64,000 nucleotides of DNA from Paenibacillus solanacearum. Its GTDB lineage: Bacteria; Bacillota; Bacilli; Paenibacillales; NBRC-103111. Below, piece after piece: positions 1 to 10,200 of this stretch (the first letter of the stretch is position 1; each line of letters starts with the position of its first letter). Where the stretch lies: the NCBI RefSeq assembly GCF_910593845.1, contig NZ_CAJVAS010000024.1:32047-96046 (forward strand). The letters are read 5' to 3'. The notes under the pieces are model-generated. The model did not search any database. It saw nothing but the letters and a program-made list of their open reading frames with translations, and was not told the DNA's origin. Made by a program: the position numbers and the translations under genes.

Positions 1-33
1 GTCGAGTTCATATGTGAAAGGTATGATATCCTA

Positions 34-900
34 TTGAATGCGATGCCACTTCAGTTAAGACATGATATCCCTGCAACGGCTTTCTGGTTTATTATACTTG
101 CGATCCTGAGCATTCTTCTTCTCGCCTATACGTTTTGGCGTAAAAAGGATCTGAAACTTGTGGCGTTTTATTTATTCATGACTACGCTGGCGTATATGTT
201 GGATTTTGTAATTTTTCTTTGTTTTCGGAGCTATGAATATTATCCCCGAATATGGGATATCCCCTGGTACGACCAGGCATTTGGAACATACCTTTCTCAA
301 GGGTTTTATGTCCCTGTCGTTGCTGTGTTTATCGCTGCTTTCCATCTCGGATTTGCTTGGATGGTTTTTTTCTCCGTCATGTTTATGGGCATCGAGTATC
401 TGTTCATCGCACTTGGAATTTATAAACTCAACTGGTGGAATCCCGTTTATACCTTAGTAGGCGTATGTATTTTTTTCTATATAGGAAAAGTATGGATCAA
501 ATGGCTGATGCAAGCCTCTTCACGCCTTGTTCGAATCATCACGCTGCAGTGTGCAAGCTACGGCCTACAAGCACACTTCTTTGCCGTTCCTCTCATGTTT
601 GATTTATTTCGGATTACATGCGGCTTCTTCAGCGAACCAGCAAGGGATAGTTTATTTACGCTTATTCTTATCCTTCAGGCACAGAGTCTAATCATTGCAG
701 TCGTTTGTTTTTACAGATTTCATTGGGCAATCCTCGCTTCGATTCCCTTGCTACTTTTTGGGGGCGAACTCCTGCTCATTCATTTAAGTATCTTGCATTT
801 AGAGCACTTTCGGGGGCTTTATATGCTGTTAGCGGCTAATATCGTAGCCGTCGTTTTTTGTTATTATTTTAACCGGATTTTGTCTGATGTTCGCAAGTAA
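34..900 (+). CDS. multi-pass membrane protein of unknown function
   Basis: The 288-residue product is almost wholly hydrophobic, with about eight predicted membrane segments (near residues 15-35, 41-62, 88-108, 110-130, 138-160, 205-225, 228-250 and 262-282). The aromatic-rich stretch around residues 110-160 (IEYLFIALGIY, then KLNWWNPVYT) recalls small Firmicutes membrane proteins of the CBO0543 type, a weak family resemblance only. The start is uncertain. TTG at 34 has GAAAGG 12 bases upstream and ATG at 43 is in frame, but the frame stays open to the left edge, so the gene may be truncated by the window. No domain gives a function. Confidence 0.6.
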   Translation: MNAMPLQLRHDIPATAFWFIILAILSILLLAYTFWRKKDLKLVAFYLFMTTLAYMLDFVIFLCFRSYEYYPRIWDIPWYDQAFGTYLSQGFYVPVVAVFIAAFHLGFAWMVFFSVMFMGIEYLFIALGIYKLNWWNPVYTLVGVCIFFYIGKVWIKWLMQASSRLVRIITLQCASYGLQAHFFAVPLMFDLFRITCGFFSEPARDSLFTLILILQAQSLIIAVVCFYRFHWAILASIPLLLFGGELLLIHLSILHLEHFRGLYMLLAANIVAVVFCYYFNRILSDVRK

Positions 901-1036
901 CTTCCTGATTTGCATAGTTCACGCTATGGAGTGAATCATTGATCATGACTTCTTCAAGGAATCATCATGGCTAATACAAGCTCCCGCTTATCCATATCTG
1001 CGATTTGCTCTTCTTGTTCCAGCTCGAGGCCGTCGG

Positions 1037-1540
1037 CTATTCTTCAAATTGAAGAAACGAGTTGGCAACCAGCTTATGCATGAAATCCCGGACGAACATC
1101 AACTGCTCCTCCGTATAGTCTGCCATGAACCGTGAAGCGCCGATCCGAATGCGCTCGTCAAGCTGTTTGTGAAGCTTGTAGATCTTCTCGCCCTGAGGCG
1201 TAATCGCAAAATGCAATTCCTTCTTGTTCCCTGGAATCGTCTCGGTCACGATCAGACCGTGCGCTGCAAGGCGCTTCGTCAACTTAGAGACGGTACCCTT
1301 CAGCAGGCCGAACCGGCTAGACAACATGCTGCCGTTCGCCCGGCCGATCTTGCCGATCGCATCCAGAACATGGAGCATCGTAGGCGTCATCTCGCGCAAT
1401 ACGGACTGTACCTGGGGATCCGAGCATTGCGCCAGCAGCCAAGCTTTCTCTTCGTCGTCATCCTGCTGTATTTTCGCCGCAAATTGCGTAAATGCTTCAA
1501 ACACTTCCTGCAGCAACCGTTCGTCGTGAACCTGCTTCAT
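1037..1540 (-). CDS. MarR-family transcriptional regulator
   Basis: This 167-residue protein has the MarR layout: an N-terminal dimerisation helix, a winged helix-turn-helix at about residues 60-125 (MLSSRFGLLKGTVSKLTKRL, then a wing ending KKELHFAITPQGEKI) and a C-terminal helix pair. Such proteins are dimeric repressors released by small phenolic or redox ligands. It is divergent from a nitroreductase, and the gap between them carries two copies of a TTTCCAAGAAA palindrome. It therefore probably represses both itself and the nitroreductase. The ATG overlaps the stop of a seven-codon upstream frame (1560 down to 1537), and the nearest Shine-Dalgarno match is AAAGG about 11 bases away. The ligand is unknown. 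Confidence 0.85.
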   Translation of the reverse strand: MKQVHDERLLQEVFEAFTQFAAKIQQDDDEEKAWLLAQCSDPQVQSVLREMTPTMLHVLDAIGKIGRANGSMLSSRFGLLKGTVSKLTKRLAAHGLIVTETIPGNKKELHFAITPQGEKIYKLHKQLDERIRIGASRFMADYTEEQLMFVRDFMHKLVANSFLQFEE

Positions 1541-1578
1541 CCTTCCGCGCCGCCTTTCATCCGATTCTTATGCTTCTA

Positions 1579-1607
1579 AGTATAGCAATCCAACTCCTGC
1601 CCGTAAA
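1579..1607 (-). promoter_or_regulatory. marR promoter
   Basis: On the minus strand a -35 TTTACG (1607-1602) and a -10 TATACT (1584-1579) are 17 bases apart. The -35 touches the left operator at 1606-1630, which fits autorepression. Confidence 0.55.
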
Positions 1608-1630
1608 TATTATTTCCAAGAAACAATATT
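1606..1630. promoter_or_regulatory. MarR operator site 1
   Basis: A 25-base palindrome centred at 1618 has the core TTTCCAAGAAA and 10 of 12 arm positions matching. It overlaps the -35 hexamers of both divergent promoters. A second copy is centred 46 bases to the right. Confidence 0.65.
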
Positions 1631-1657
1631 GACTCACTCCATTTGTCATGCTATATT
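1629..1657 (+). promoter_or_regulatory. nitroreductase promoter
   Basis: TTGACT (1629-1634) and TATATT (1652-1657) are separated by 17 bases, close to the sigma-A consensus. Both hexamers are touched by operator palindromes. Confidence 0.7.
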
Positions 1658-1676
1658 GTTTCCAAGAAACCATAAA
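1652..1676. promoter_or_regulatory. MarR operator site 2
   Basis: This second palindrome is centred at 1664, with core GTTTCCAAGAAAC and 9 of 12 arm positions matching. It covers the -10 and likely start of the nitroreductase transcript. Confidence 0.65.
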
Positions 1677-1694
1677 ATAAGGAGTGACCGCCTT

Positions 1695-2468
1695 ATGACG
1701 ACGCAATCCCCCTTCATGACGAATCCAGTGGTGGCAACCATCATGAACCATCGCTCGATACGCAAGTTTACGAACGATACGCTGGCCCCCTCCCAGATCG
1801 AAACCATCGTCCGTGCCGCCCAAATGGCCTCTTCCTCCAGCTTCATGCAAGCTTATTCGATTATCGGTCTTACCGATCCCGCATTGAAATACGAGCTGCG
1901 CGAGATCACGAAGACGCCGTATATGGGGGAGAACGGGCATCTGTTCATTTTCTGCGCGGACCTTCAACGGTTGACGGTCATGGGCACCGAGCAGGAGAAA
2001 TTGGATATGAAAATGATGATGGAGAGCACCGCTTTTTATCAAATCGCCGTTATCGACGCTGCGCTCGCAGCCCAGAACGCTGTACTTGCCGCGGAGTCGC
2101 TCGGACTCGGCGCCGTCATTATGGGCGCGATCAACAAGGACATCAACCGGCTTGACCGCATGCTGGGTCTGCCCCAGTACGTCATTCCGCTCTTCGGCAT
2201 CGCCGTCGGCGTGCCCGACCAGCAGCCGGACGTAAAACCCCGCCTCCCCTTGGAAGCCGTCTATTTCGAGAACCGTTACGCGTCCGAGACTGAGCAGCGC
2301 GAACGCGTTCAAGCTTACGACCGCGACATGAACCGCTACTACCTAGCCCGCGGCGCCAACAATCGCGACACCGGTTGGTCGCGGAAGCATATCGACTTGC
2401 TGAAAATGAAACTTCCGCTCACCGGCATAACCGATTATATACGCAGCAAGGGCTTTAACGTGACCTGA
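1695..2468 (+). CDS. NADPH-dependent flavin nitroreductase (NfsA/FRP type)
   Basis: The 257-residue product matches group A FMN nitroreductases. It has MNHRSIRKF near the N-terminus (phosphate and FMN binding), a central ALAAQNAVLAAESLGLGAVIMG helix and loop, and the C-terminal extension of the NfsA/NfrA family. These enzymes reduce nitroaromatics, quinones or free flavin with NADPH. ATG at 1695 is chosen because AAGGAG lies 10 bases upstream; the longer in-frame start would fall inside the promoter. The divergent marR gene and operators suggest induction by a quinone, nitro compound or other electrophile, but the inducer cannot be read from sequence. Confidence 0.88.
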   Translation: MTTQSPFMTNPVVATIMNHRSIRKFTNDTLAPSQIETIVRAAQMASSSSFMQAYSIIGLTDPALKYELREITKTPYMGENGHLFIFCADLQRLTVMGTEQEKLDMKMMMESTAFYQIAVIDAALAAQNAVLAAESLGLGAVIMGAINKDINRLDRMLGLPQYVIPLFGIAVGVPDQQPDVKPRLPLEAVYFENRYASETEQRERVQAYDRDMNRYYLARGANNRDTGWSRKHIDLLKMKLPLTGITDYIRSKGFNVT

Positions 2469-2498
2469 GTAAGTTTGAAGACCATCCTTTACTACCCG

Positions 2499-2903
2499 TC
2501 AATGTCTACCTCTAAACCGTTTAATCGCATCCTCTGTCACCGGCTCGAAGAGGTTCAGAAGGTTTCCGTCGGGATCGCGGAACAGCATAGAACGGTTCCC
2601 CCACGGCATCGTAGTCGGTTCCTTTACCCAATGATCGACAAATGGCTTCAAGCGCACATATTCGGCCTCAACATCGTCGACACGAAATTCAATAATGACA
2701 GTGCGATTATTGGCTCCCATTACGGAACCGGCGCCGAATAGCTGCGCAGTCTGGGAGTGGCCGATTGCAAGAGTGCATGATGGCGCAACGAGTTCGGCAA
2801 ATACAGGCGCGGGTCGCTCCGCCGAAACCCCCATGACTTTCTCATAGAACGCGACGAGACGATCCACGTCATCAGTAATGATGCGTACAGAAGCGAAATT
2901 CAC
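2499..2903 (-). CDS. VOC-superfamily (glyoxalase/bleomycin-resistance fold) protein
   Basis: The 134 residues contain two beta-alpha-beta-beta-beta modules typical of the vicinal oxygen chelate fold: FASVRIITDDVDRLVAFYEKVMG at the N-terminus and VIIEFRVDDVEAEYVRLK followed by FRDPDGNLLNLFEPV at the C-terminus. The final E in NLFEP is the usual metal-ligand position. Substrate is unknown; relatives include glyoxalases, dioxygenases and antibiotic-binding proteins. Translation starts at a GTG with GGAAGG about 12 bases upstream. It lies on the same strand downstream of the WYL regulator, but a strong terminator separates them, so it is not simply cotranscribed. Confidence 0.8.
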   Translation of the reverse strand: MNFASVRIITDDVDRLVAFYEKVMGVSAERPAPVFAELVAPSCTLAIGHSQTAQLFGAGSVMGANNRTVIIEFRVDDVEAEYVRLKPFVDHWVKEPTTMPWGNRSMLFRDPDGNLLNLFEPVTEDAIKRFRGRH

Positions 2904-3004
2904 AAGATATCATCCTTCCTATTAATAGGTTTGCCTGTGTCCTACAGCCGTTGCAAAACATACTTTTTACTTATCTCCTTTACATTTACATGTCCAATTA
3001 TAAA

Positions 3005-3040
3005 AAACCGCTACTGACAACGTTATGTCAGTAGCGGTTT
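3005..3040 (-). terminator. terminator of the WYL regulator gene
   Basis: A perfect 15-base inverted repeat (AAACCGCTACTGACA and its complement, six-base loop) is followed on the minus strand by TTTTTTATAA. The stem begins inside the last codons of the regulator gene. Confidence 0.85.
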
Positions 3041-3975
3041 ACAATTTTTTGGGCTTCCTCACGAATCCGATTTCGGAGTGATTCGGGTTCCAACACGATT
3101 ACGCCCGCTCCCCAGCCAAGCACCCATTGCAGCAATTCATCCAGCTGACGAACGCGTAAGACCACATCCAATCCATCTTGATGCTCTTTCATATCCTCTA
3201 TGTAATGGTAGTTCGATTCCTTCACCTTATCTGCAATGTCATGGTTAAATCGAAGTCGGACTCGCAAGTGGCGATCATCTAAAGGGGTATATTCCCTTAA
3301 GTCAAAATGCGCCGGGAGTTCGAACCGTTCGTCCAGTTCGATAAGTTCAGCCATTCGGGACAACCGGAAATGGCGGATGTCTTGGCGTAGATCACACCGG
3401 GCCACAAGCATCCAAGACCCTTCAACGAGTACAAGGCCATAGGGGGCGGCGGTACGTTCGCTATGGCGGCTCCCCGTCGAATCCGTAATTTTTTTTGAAT
3501 AATGAAATCTGATCTTTCGCCCATCTAGTAGAGCTCGGCGGATCTTATCGAGATTTTCCCTTTCGTTAGACAGAGCTGCTTGTTTGCCAGGAGCGAGCAA
3601 TCGCAGCGACTTGCGTATACGGGAGGTCTCACTGCGGACACCGTCTGATAGAGTGACCTCGATTTTCCTCCTAGCCACATGAGCTCTATCACGATAATCA
3701 TCATCAAATCGTTGCTCGATAAATTCTGTTCCTATGAGCAAGGTCACGGCTTCCTCTATTGTAAAACTGATCGGAGGTAGAAAATATCCCTCCATTAAAG
3801 AATACCCTGTGCCTGTAGTGCCTATAATCGGCACGCCTGCTTCGCTGAGCGCCTGAATGTCGCGATAGATGGTCCTTACGCTGGTTTCAAATCGTGCCGC
3901 CAAATCCTCGGCACGTACCACTTGTCTGCCTTGCAGCTCCAGCACGATGGCCAACAAACGATCTGTTTTGTTCAT
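3028..3975 (-). CDS. HTH/WYL-domain transcriptional regulator (YafY/DeoR-like)
   Basis: The 315-residue protein has an N-terminal HTH (KTDRLLAIVLELQGRQVVRAEDLAARFETSVRTIYRDI), a central WYL region (IRFHYSKK, then RTAAPYGLVLVEGSWMLVARCDLR) and a C-terminal WCX extension. WYL regulators usually bind nucleic-acid or nucleotide-type ligands. ATG at 3975 is preferred over the longer frame because GAGGGGGG lies just upstream. An inverted repeat lies inside its own promoter spacer, so autoregulation is likely. The target may include the neighbouring VOC gene, but this is inference from position only. Confidence 0.85.
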   Translation of the reverse strand: MNKTDRLLAIVLELQGRQVVRAEDLAARFETSVRTIYRDIQALSEAGVPIIGTTGTGYSLMEGYFLPPISFTIEEAVTLLIGTEFIEQRFDDDYRDRAHVARRKIEVTLSDGVRSETSRIRKSLRLLAPGKQAALSNERENLDKIRRALLDGRKIRFHYSKKITDSTGSRHSERTAAPYGLVLVEGSWMLVARCDLRQDIRHFRLSRMAELIELDERFELPAHFDLREYTPLDDRHLRVRLRFNHDIADKVKESNYHYIEDMKEHQDGLDVVLRVRQLDELLQWVLGWGAGVIVLEPESLRNRIREEAQKIVNRY

Positions 3976-3997
3976 TGACTGCCCCCCTCGAAACGTA

Positions 3998-4026
3998 ATA
4001 CTGTACAACAGATACTTCTGTTGCAA
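3998..4026 (-). promoter_or_regulatory. promoter with operator in the spacer (WYL gene)
   Basis: On the minus strand TTGCAA (4026-4021) and CAGTAT (4003-3998) are 17 bases apart. The spacer and -35 contain the inverted repeat CAACAG-N6-CTGTTG (plus strand 4006-4023), placed to block RNA polymerase. Confidence 0.55.
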
Positions 4027-4143
4027 CATCTATTGGCGCATTCCGTAAGATGACTTGCGAAAACTGATAAGATGTGAACCCTTCCTTGTACTTATGAATT
4101 TTATCAATCGAAACTTCTGAATATCTCTTTAGCAACATATTGT

Positions 4144-4206
4144 AAAAACACCTCCAAGTTGTACAAGTATTTTACAACACTCGTACTTTCAACTTAAAGG
4201 TGTTTT
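4144..4206 (-). terminator. long hairpin terminator downstream of the SLH gene
   Basis: AAAACACCT and AGGTGTTTT close a long hairpin with an inner AAGTTG/CAACTT pair. The minus-strand exit reads TGTTTTTACA. It ends the transcript of the large surface-protein gene. Confidence 0.6.
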
Positions 4207-4236
4207 AATTTGACCTAGTTCTACTGTTTTTTTAGA

Positions 4237-7200
4237 TTAATTTACCGGAACATATTTTTCGCCAATTGTCGTTTTCTCATAATGATGATCCAAGGAAGCT
4301 TCCTGAATCTGATCGTGTGCCCAGTGCTTCTCGGAAACGTCTTTCCAGTTGGATGCTGCACCGAGTAATGGCCCCCTGCCCAAGATCTTGTTCATCATCG
4401 TAACAGCTTCAGCTCGGGTCAACGTTTGTTCGGGACGGAACGTTTCGTCCTCATATCCGTTTATGATTCCCCCTGCTTTTGCTTTTTCGATCATAGCTTG
4501 CGCCCAGTGTCCGTCGATATCAAGAAAGCTTCCGTTGTCACTTTTTTCTTCGTTGTCTATCAGACGGGCTGCAATAGCCGCCATCTCGCCGCGAGTGATT
4601 GACGCTTCCGGCTTGAAGCTGCCATCTGGATAGCCGTTCATCACACCCATCTCAGCAGCTTGATGAATGCTCTCTTTCGCCCAGTGAGTGAGTGTGACAT
4701 CGGTGAAAGATAGTGCCGGATACTTCTTTTCTTTGGTTAAAACGCGAGAGAGAATCGTCGCCATCTCAGCACGTTTAATCGGGTTGTTAGCTCCGAACGT
4801 TCCATCGGCGTATCCATTCATATATGCGTTATGGACTAGTTTTGGCTGATCCGATGTCGGTTGCTGCAAGCCTTCGATATGAACAATCGTAAACGTGCTG
4901 AATTTATTTACTTTAAAGCGGATACCGTTTTTTTCGCTATCATCGTACGAAACGATTTGCCCTGGAAGCCATTCTTTTGTTCCATCGCTATGTTCAATGA
5001 AAATGCCTAAGTTTTTGAGCTGTGTTTCATTGAGCGTTGTATTTCCGAGGGGAAGTACAAGCTCCACTTCACGGTTCTGCATGTTCGTTTCGATGGTCAT
5101 CGGTCGGCCTATAATTTCGACATTGTTGCTGCCGGCAACTTGGCGCATAAGCTGTTCCAATTTCACCCGCTGCTCGACTTCGTTGCGCTCGCTCTCCTCT
5201 TTGATCGGTACGATACGGAAATACATGTCTTGCTCCATACCTTGCAGCGAAGCGGGCGGGATGATAATACGCGAATTACGGGTAGCAAGCTCGAGGCTTA
5301 CGTTTGCTTTTGCCAGTAATTCAGTCGATACCACCGGTAAGGTCGCTTTCAACTCATGGACTTCATCGTTGGAATCCGGAATGACGATTTTTGCCAGACT
5401 GGAGCCGGTTGCCGCTAGCTTTTCGACTGCTTTCGCCGCTTCTTGAGCCGTAAATGTCAATTCATCTTTTTTGCGCCCCTCCGCATCGGTTGTTCGCTGA
5501 ATAATCGTAGTGGAGACGAGCCAGCTATCGCCGGTTTTGCCATTATTCACATTGACGGATATGGTTTCTGCTGGCGAAGATGAACTGCTGTCAGAGCCTA
5601 TTGACTCGTACGAATGCTGCAGCTGTATGAAAGCCGAGATGATGGATGTCGTCATATTGCCCGCCGCGTCCATCAATTGCATGTAGACGGTTTTCGATCC
5701 ATCACCTGGGACAAGCGTCCAAGCTTTGGTCAGGGTTGAGGCCTCCCACGCGCTCCAAGTCGCATTATCATGAGAGAAGCGCATCTGAATGCTGCCAGCT
5801 CCAGAACCATCGTCACTCGTTACGGTTAAATTAACGGAAGCCGAATGAGTCGAGGCTGCTCCTCCGTTAATACTCAAGCTGCCTGTCGGCTCGGTTTTGT
5901 CAAAAAGTACGGTGCGGTTGTCAGTTGTACCCGTTACCTGCGTTCCTTGGATTCCTGTAACACTCGTAAAATCAATGGTAAAAAGTATGATGCCTTCGTT
6001 TTCACTTCCGTCAAACGTGTAGGAAGCGACGTAGGTATGATTTCCTGGAGCACTAACGTTAGCGGTTCGACCTGCAATCGTTGCCGTCGGAATGCCGCCC
6101 ATCGCCGTATCCGCAGTAAATGTCAGCGTAACGGTATCGCCGGTTTTGGCAAAGGCCGCGTTCGGGTTCATGCTGACCATAGTAACCGAGGTCAAAGACG
6201 GAAGGATTTCCGCCGTTGGAATAGCGCTGACCTCTTGGGAATATACGCTTTCACCTACGGAATTGCCGGCCTTCACCACAAAGTAGTAGGTGCTGCCGTT
6301 TATTAAGCCCGTTTGTGTGCTCATTGTACCGAAAACGGTCGCTGTCGGAGTTCCGCCATAAGAGCCGCTTTCGTTGCTCATGTAGATATTATAGTAAGTG
6401 GCCTGCACCACGCTGCTCCAGCTTAGATGAACTTGGCTGTCACCCATAGTTGCTCTCAAGTCAGTTGGAGCCGATGGTACTGAATGTTGAGGAGTTGAGT
6501 CGCTCACCGTTACAGCCAGCGTCTGATCCGCTCCTGCGCTGAACTTGAACGTCAGGTTAACCAGGCCAGCCACTTGAGCAGCCAAGTATTCCTTCTTAAT
6601 CGTCACCGTGCTGCCACTCACCGTGTAGTCGGTGCCCGAGATTAGCGTCGCGGCACCATTCTTGATGCTATCCAGGGAATTGCCATTCAGCGTCATCGAT
6701 ACCGCAACATCTGCGTAATCGGTCGCCGCTGCGTACTTATCAAAGTTCGCAGTCGTCGGGTTGATCGTGCTGTTCTGCGGCGTCGTATCACTCACCGTTA
6801 CAGCCAGCGTCTGGTCCGCACCTGCGCTGAACTTGAACGTCAGGTTCGTCAAGCCAGCTACCTGAGCAGCCAAGTATTCCTTCTTAATCGTCACCGAGCT
6901 GCCACTCACCGTATAGTCGGTGCCCGAATCCAGCGTCGCGGCACTATTCTTGATGCTAGCGAGCGTATTGCCGTTCAACGTGATGGATACCGCAACATCT
7001 GCGTAATCGGTCGCCGCTGCGTACTTATCAAAGTTCGCGGTCGTCGGGTTGATTGTGCTGTTCTGCGGCGTCGAATCACTCACCGTAACGACCAGCGTCT
7101 GATCCGCTCCTGCGCTGAACTTGAACGTCAGGTTCACTAGGCCAGCGGTTTGAGTCGCCAGGTATTCTTTCCTAATCGTCACCGTGCTGCCACTCACCGT

Positions 7201-10200
7201 ATAGTCGGTGCCCGAATCCAGCGTCGCGGCACTATTCTTGATGCTAGCGAGCGTATTGCCGTTCAGCGTCATCGACACTACAACATCTGCGTAATCCGTC
7301 GCCGCAGCATACTTATCAAAGTTCGCAGTCGCCAGGTTGATTGTGCTGTTCTGCGGCGTCGTATCACTCACCGTAATAGCGAACGTCTGATCCACGCCTG
7401 CGCTGAACTTGAACGTCAGGTTCACCAAGCCAGCCGCCTGAGTCGCCAAATATTCTTTCTTGATTGTCACGCTGCTGCCTGATTCCGTGTAGTCGGTGCC
7501 CGAGATTAGCGTCGTCGAGCCGTTCTTGATGCTAGCGAGCGTATTGCCGTTCAGCGCCATCGACACTACAACATCCACGTAATCCGTTGCCGCAGCATAC
7601 TTATCGAAGTTCGCAGTCGCCGGGTTGATCGTGCTGTTCTGCGGTGTCGAATCACTCACCGTAACAGCCAGCGTCTGATCCGCACCTGCGCTGAACTTGA
7701 ACGTCAAGTTCACTAACCCAGCCGCTTGAGCAGCCAAGTATTCTTTCTTAATCGTCACCGAGCCGCCACTCACCGTATAGTCGGTGCCCGAATCCAGCGT
7801 CGCGGCACCATTCTTGATACTATCCAGCGAATTGCCGTTCAGTGTCATCGACACTACAATATCTGCGTAATCCGTCGCAACAGCATACTTATCAAAGTTC
7901 GCGGTCGTCGGATTAATCGTGCTGTTCTGTGGCGTCGTATCACTCACCGTAATAGCGAACGTCTGATCCGCGCCTGCGCTGAACTTGAACGTCAGGTTCA
8001 CTAGGCCAGCGGTTTGAGTCGCCAGGTATTCTTTCCTAATCGTCACCGTGCTGCCACTCACCGTATAGTCGGTGCCCGAATCCAGCGTCGCCGCGCCGTT
8101 TTTGATGCTAGCGAGCGTATTGCCGTTCAGCGTCATCGACACTACAACATCTGCGTAATCCGTCGCCGCAGCGTACTTATCAAAGTTCGCAGTCGTCGGG
8201 TTGATTGTGCTGTTCTGTGGCGTCGAATCACTCACCGTAACAGCCAGCGTCTGATCCGCACCTGCGCTGAACTTGAACGTCAAGTTCACCAACCCAGCCG
8301 CTTGAGCAGCCAAGTATTCTTTCTTAATCGTCACCGAGCTGCCACTCACCGTATAGTCGGTGCCCGAAACCAGCGTCGCCGTGCCGTTCTTGACGCTATC
8401 CAGCGAATTGCCATTCAGGCTCATCGATACCGTAACATCCACGTAATCCGCCGCCGCTGCATACTTATCAAAGTTCGCAGTCGTCGGGTTGATTGTGCTG
8501 TTCTGTGGCGTCGAATCACTCACCGTAACAGCCAGCGTCTGATCCGCACCTGCGCTGAACTTGAACGTCAAGTTCACCAACCCAGCCGCTTGAGCAGCCA
8601 AGTATTCTTTCTTAATCGTCACCGAGCTGCCACTCACCGTATAGTCGGTGCCCGAAACCAGCGTCGCCGTGCCGTTTTTGATGCTAGCGAGCGTATTGCC
8701 ATTCAACGTCATCGATACCGTAACATCCACGTAATCCGCCGCCGCTGCATACTTATCAAAGTTCGCAGTCGTCGGGTTAATCGCGCTGTTCTGCGGCGTC
8801 GTATCGCTCACCGTTACAGCCAGCGTCTGATCCGCACCTGCGCTGAACTTGAACGTCAGGTTCACCAAGCCAGCCGCTTGTGTTGCTAAGTATTCCTTCT
8901 TGATCGTCACGCTACTGCCTGACTCTGTGTAGTCGGTGCCCGAAACTAACGTAGCTGCGCCGTTCTTGACGCTATCCAGCGAATTGCCATTCAGGCTCAT
9001 CGACACCGCAACATCTGCGTAATCCGTCGCCGCAGCATACTTATCAAAGTTCGCGGTCGTCGGGTTAATCGTGCTGTTCCGCGGCGGTGTTTTATGGTGC
9101 AAAATGATGCCTGAGTTTCCTGCTGTCACAAACATGCCTTTGCCATACGCGACGGCATTAAGCATAATCGAAGGGACGGTCGTACTGTTAGTCCAGTTCA
9201 CTCCGTCCATGGAGCTTACAGTCGATCCGTCGGATCCAACAGCTAAATGATAACCATCGCCGTAAGTGGAGCCAATAAGCAGTACCGTAGAATTTGATGT
9301 GGGGCTCTTCCAGGTTATTGCGTCACTGGAGGTTACAATCGTTCCGCCGGTCCCAGTAGCAACAAAGATGCCGTTCCCGTATGACACGCTAAATAGATTA
9401 GCCATAGTGCCCGACGAACGGCTTATCCAACTGACACCGTCACTAGACGTGCTGATCGTACCGTTAATTCCCACCGCGACAAACATGTTTTTCCCGTAGA
9501 CGACACCCCTATATCCATTCGTATAGCTAGAGTTCATCTGCCAGCTAGTGCCGTCATTAGAGGTTATGACCGTGTCGGTGGTCCCGACTGCAACATAAGT
9601 GCTGTTGCCGTAGGCAACACCCCTGAAAGAATTTGTTGAGCCCCATGTTTTGCTTGTCCAGTTCACTCCGTCATTGGAGGTCACAACTACTCCCCCGTTT
9701 CCGACTGCAACATAGCGGCCGTTCGCGTAAGTGACGCCATAAAGAGTCTGCGTCGTAGTTGAAGAAACGCGCTGCCAGGTGGAACCCCCTTCCACAAGGT
9801 TCATGATTGTCCCAGTCATTCCCACTGCCACATACTTATCGTTTCCGTGCGCGATACCATAAAGCGAGGAGCTCGTGCCCGAACTGTGGGTTACCCAGAC
9901 CTCTGCCGAACTGTCACTGGAGGTTGCTACAGTGCCCAAATCCCCCACAGCCAAATAAACTCCGTTTCCGTAGGAGACCCTATTAAAGCCCTCCGTGGTA
10001 CTCGATGTCTGCTTCATCCAGGTCTTGCCGTCCGTGGAAGTCAATAGGGTTCCTCCTCTGCCGGCGACTACGTACGTGCCAGTGCCATAGGTGACGCTAT
10101 TGAGAGTAACTGTCATTCCTGGCATACTGCTGCCGCTCCAGGTCTCGCCATCCGTGGAAGTCACAATCATTCCGCCGTGGCCTACCGCAATATATAAGTC

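Noticed and set aside
7150..8889. Plus-strand open frames repeated inside the X2 array (MSRQVFF type)
   Set aside because: They are antisense shadows of the 288-bp repeats with no ribosome-binding sites.
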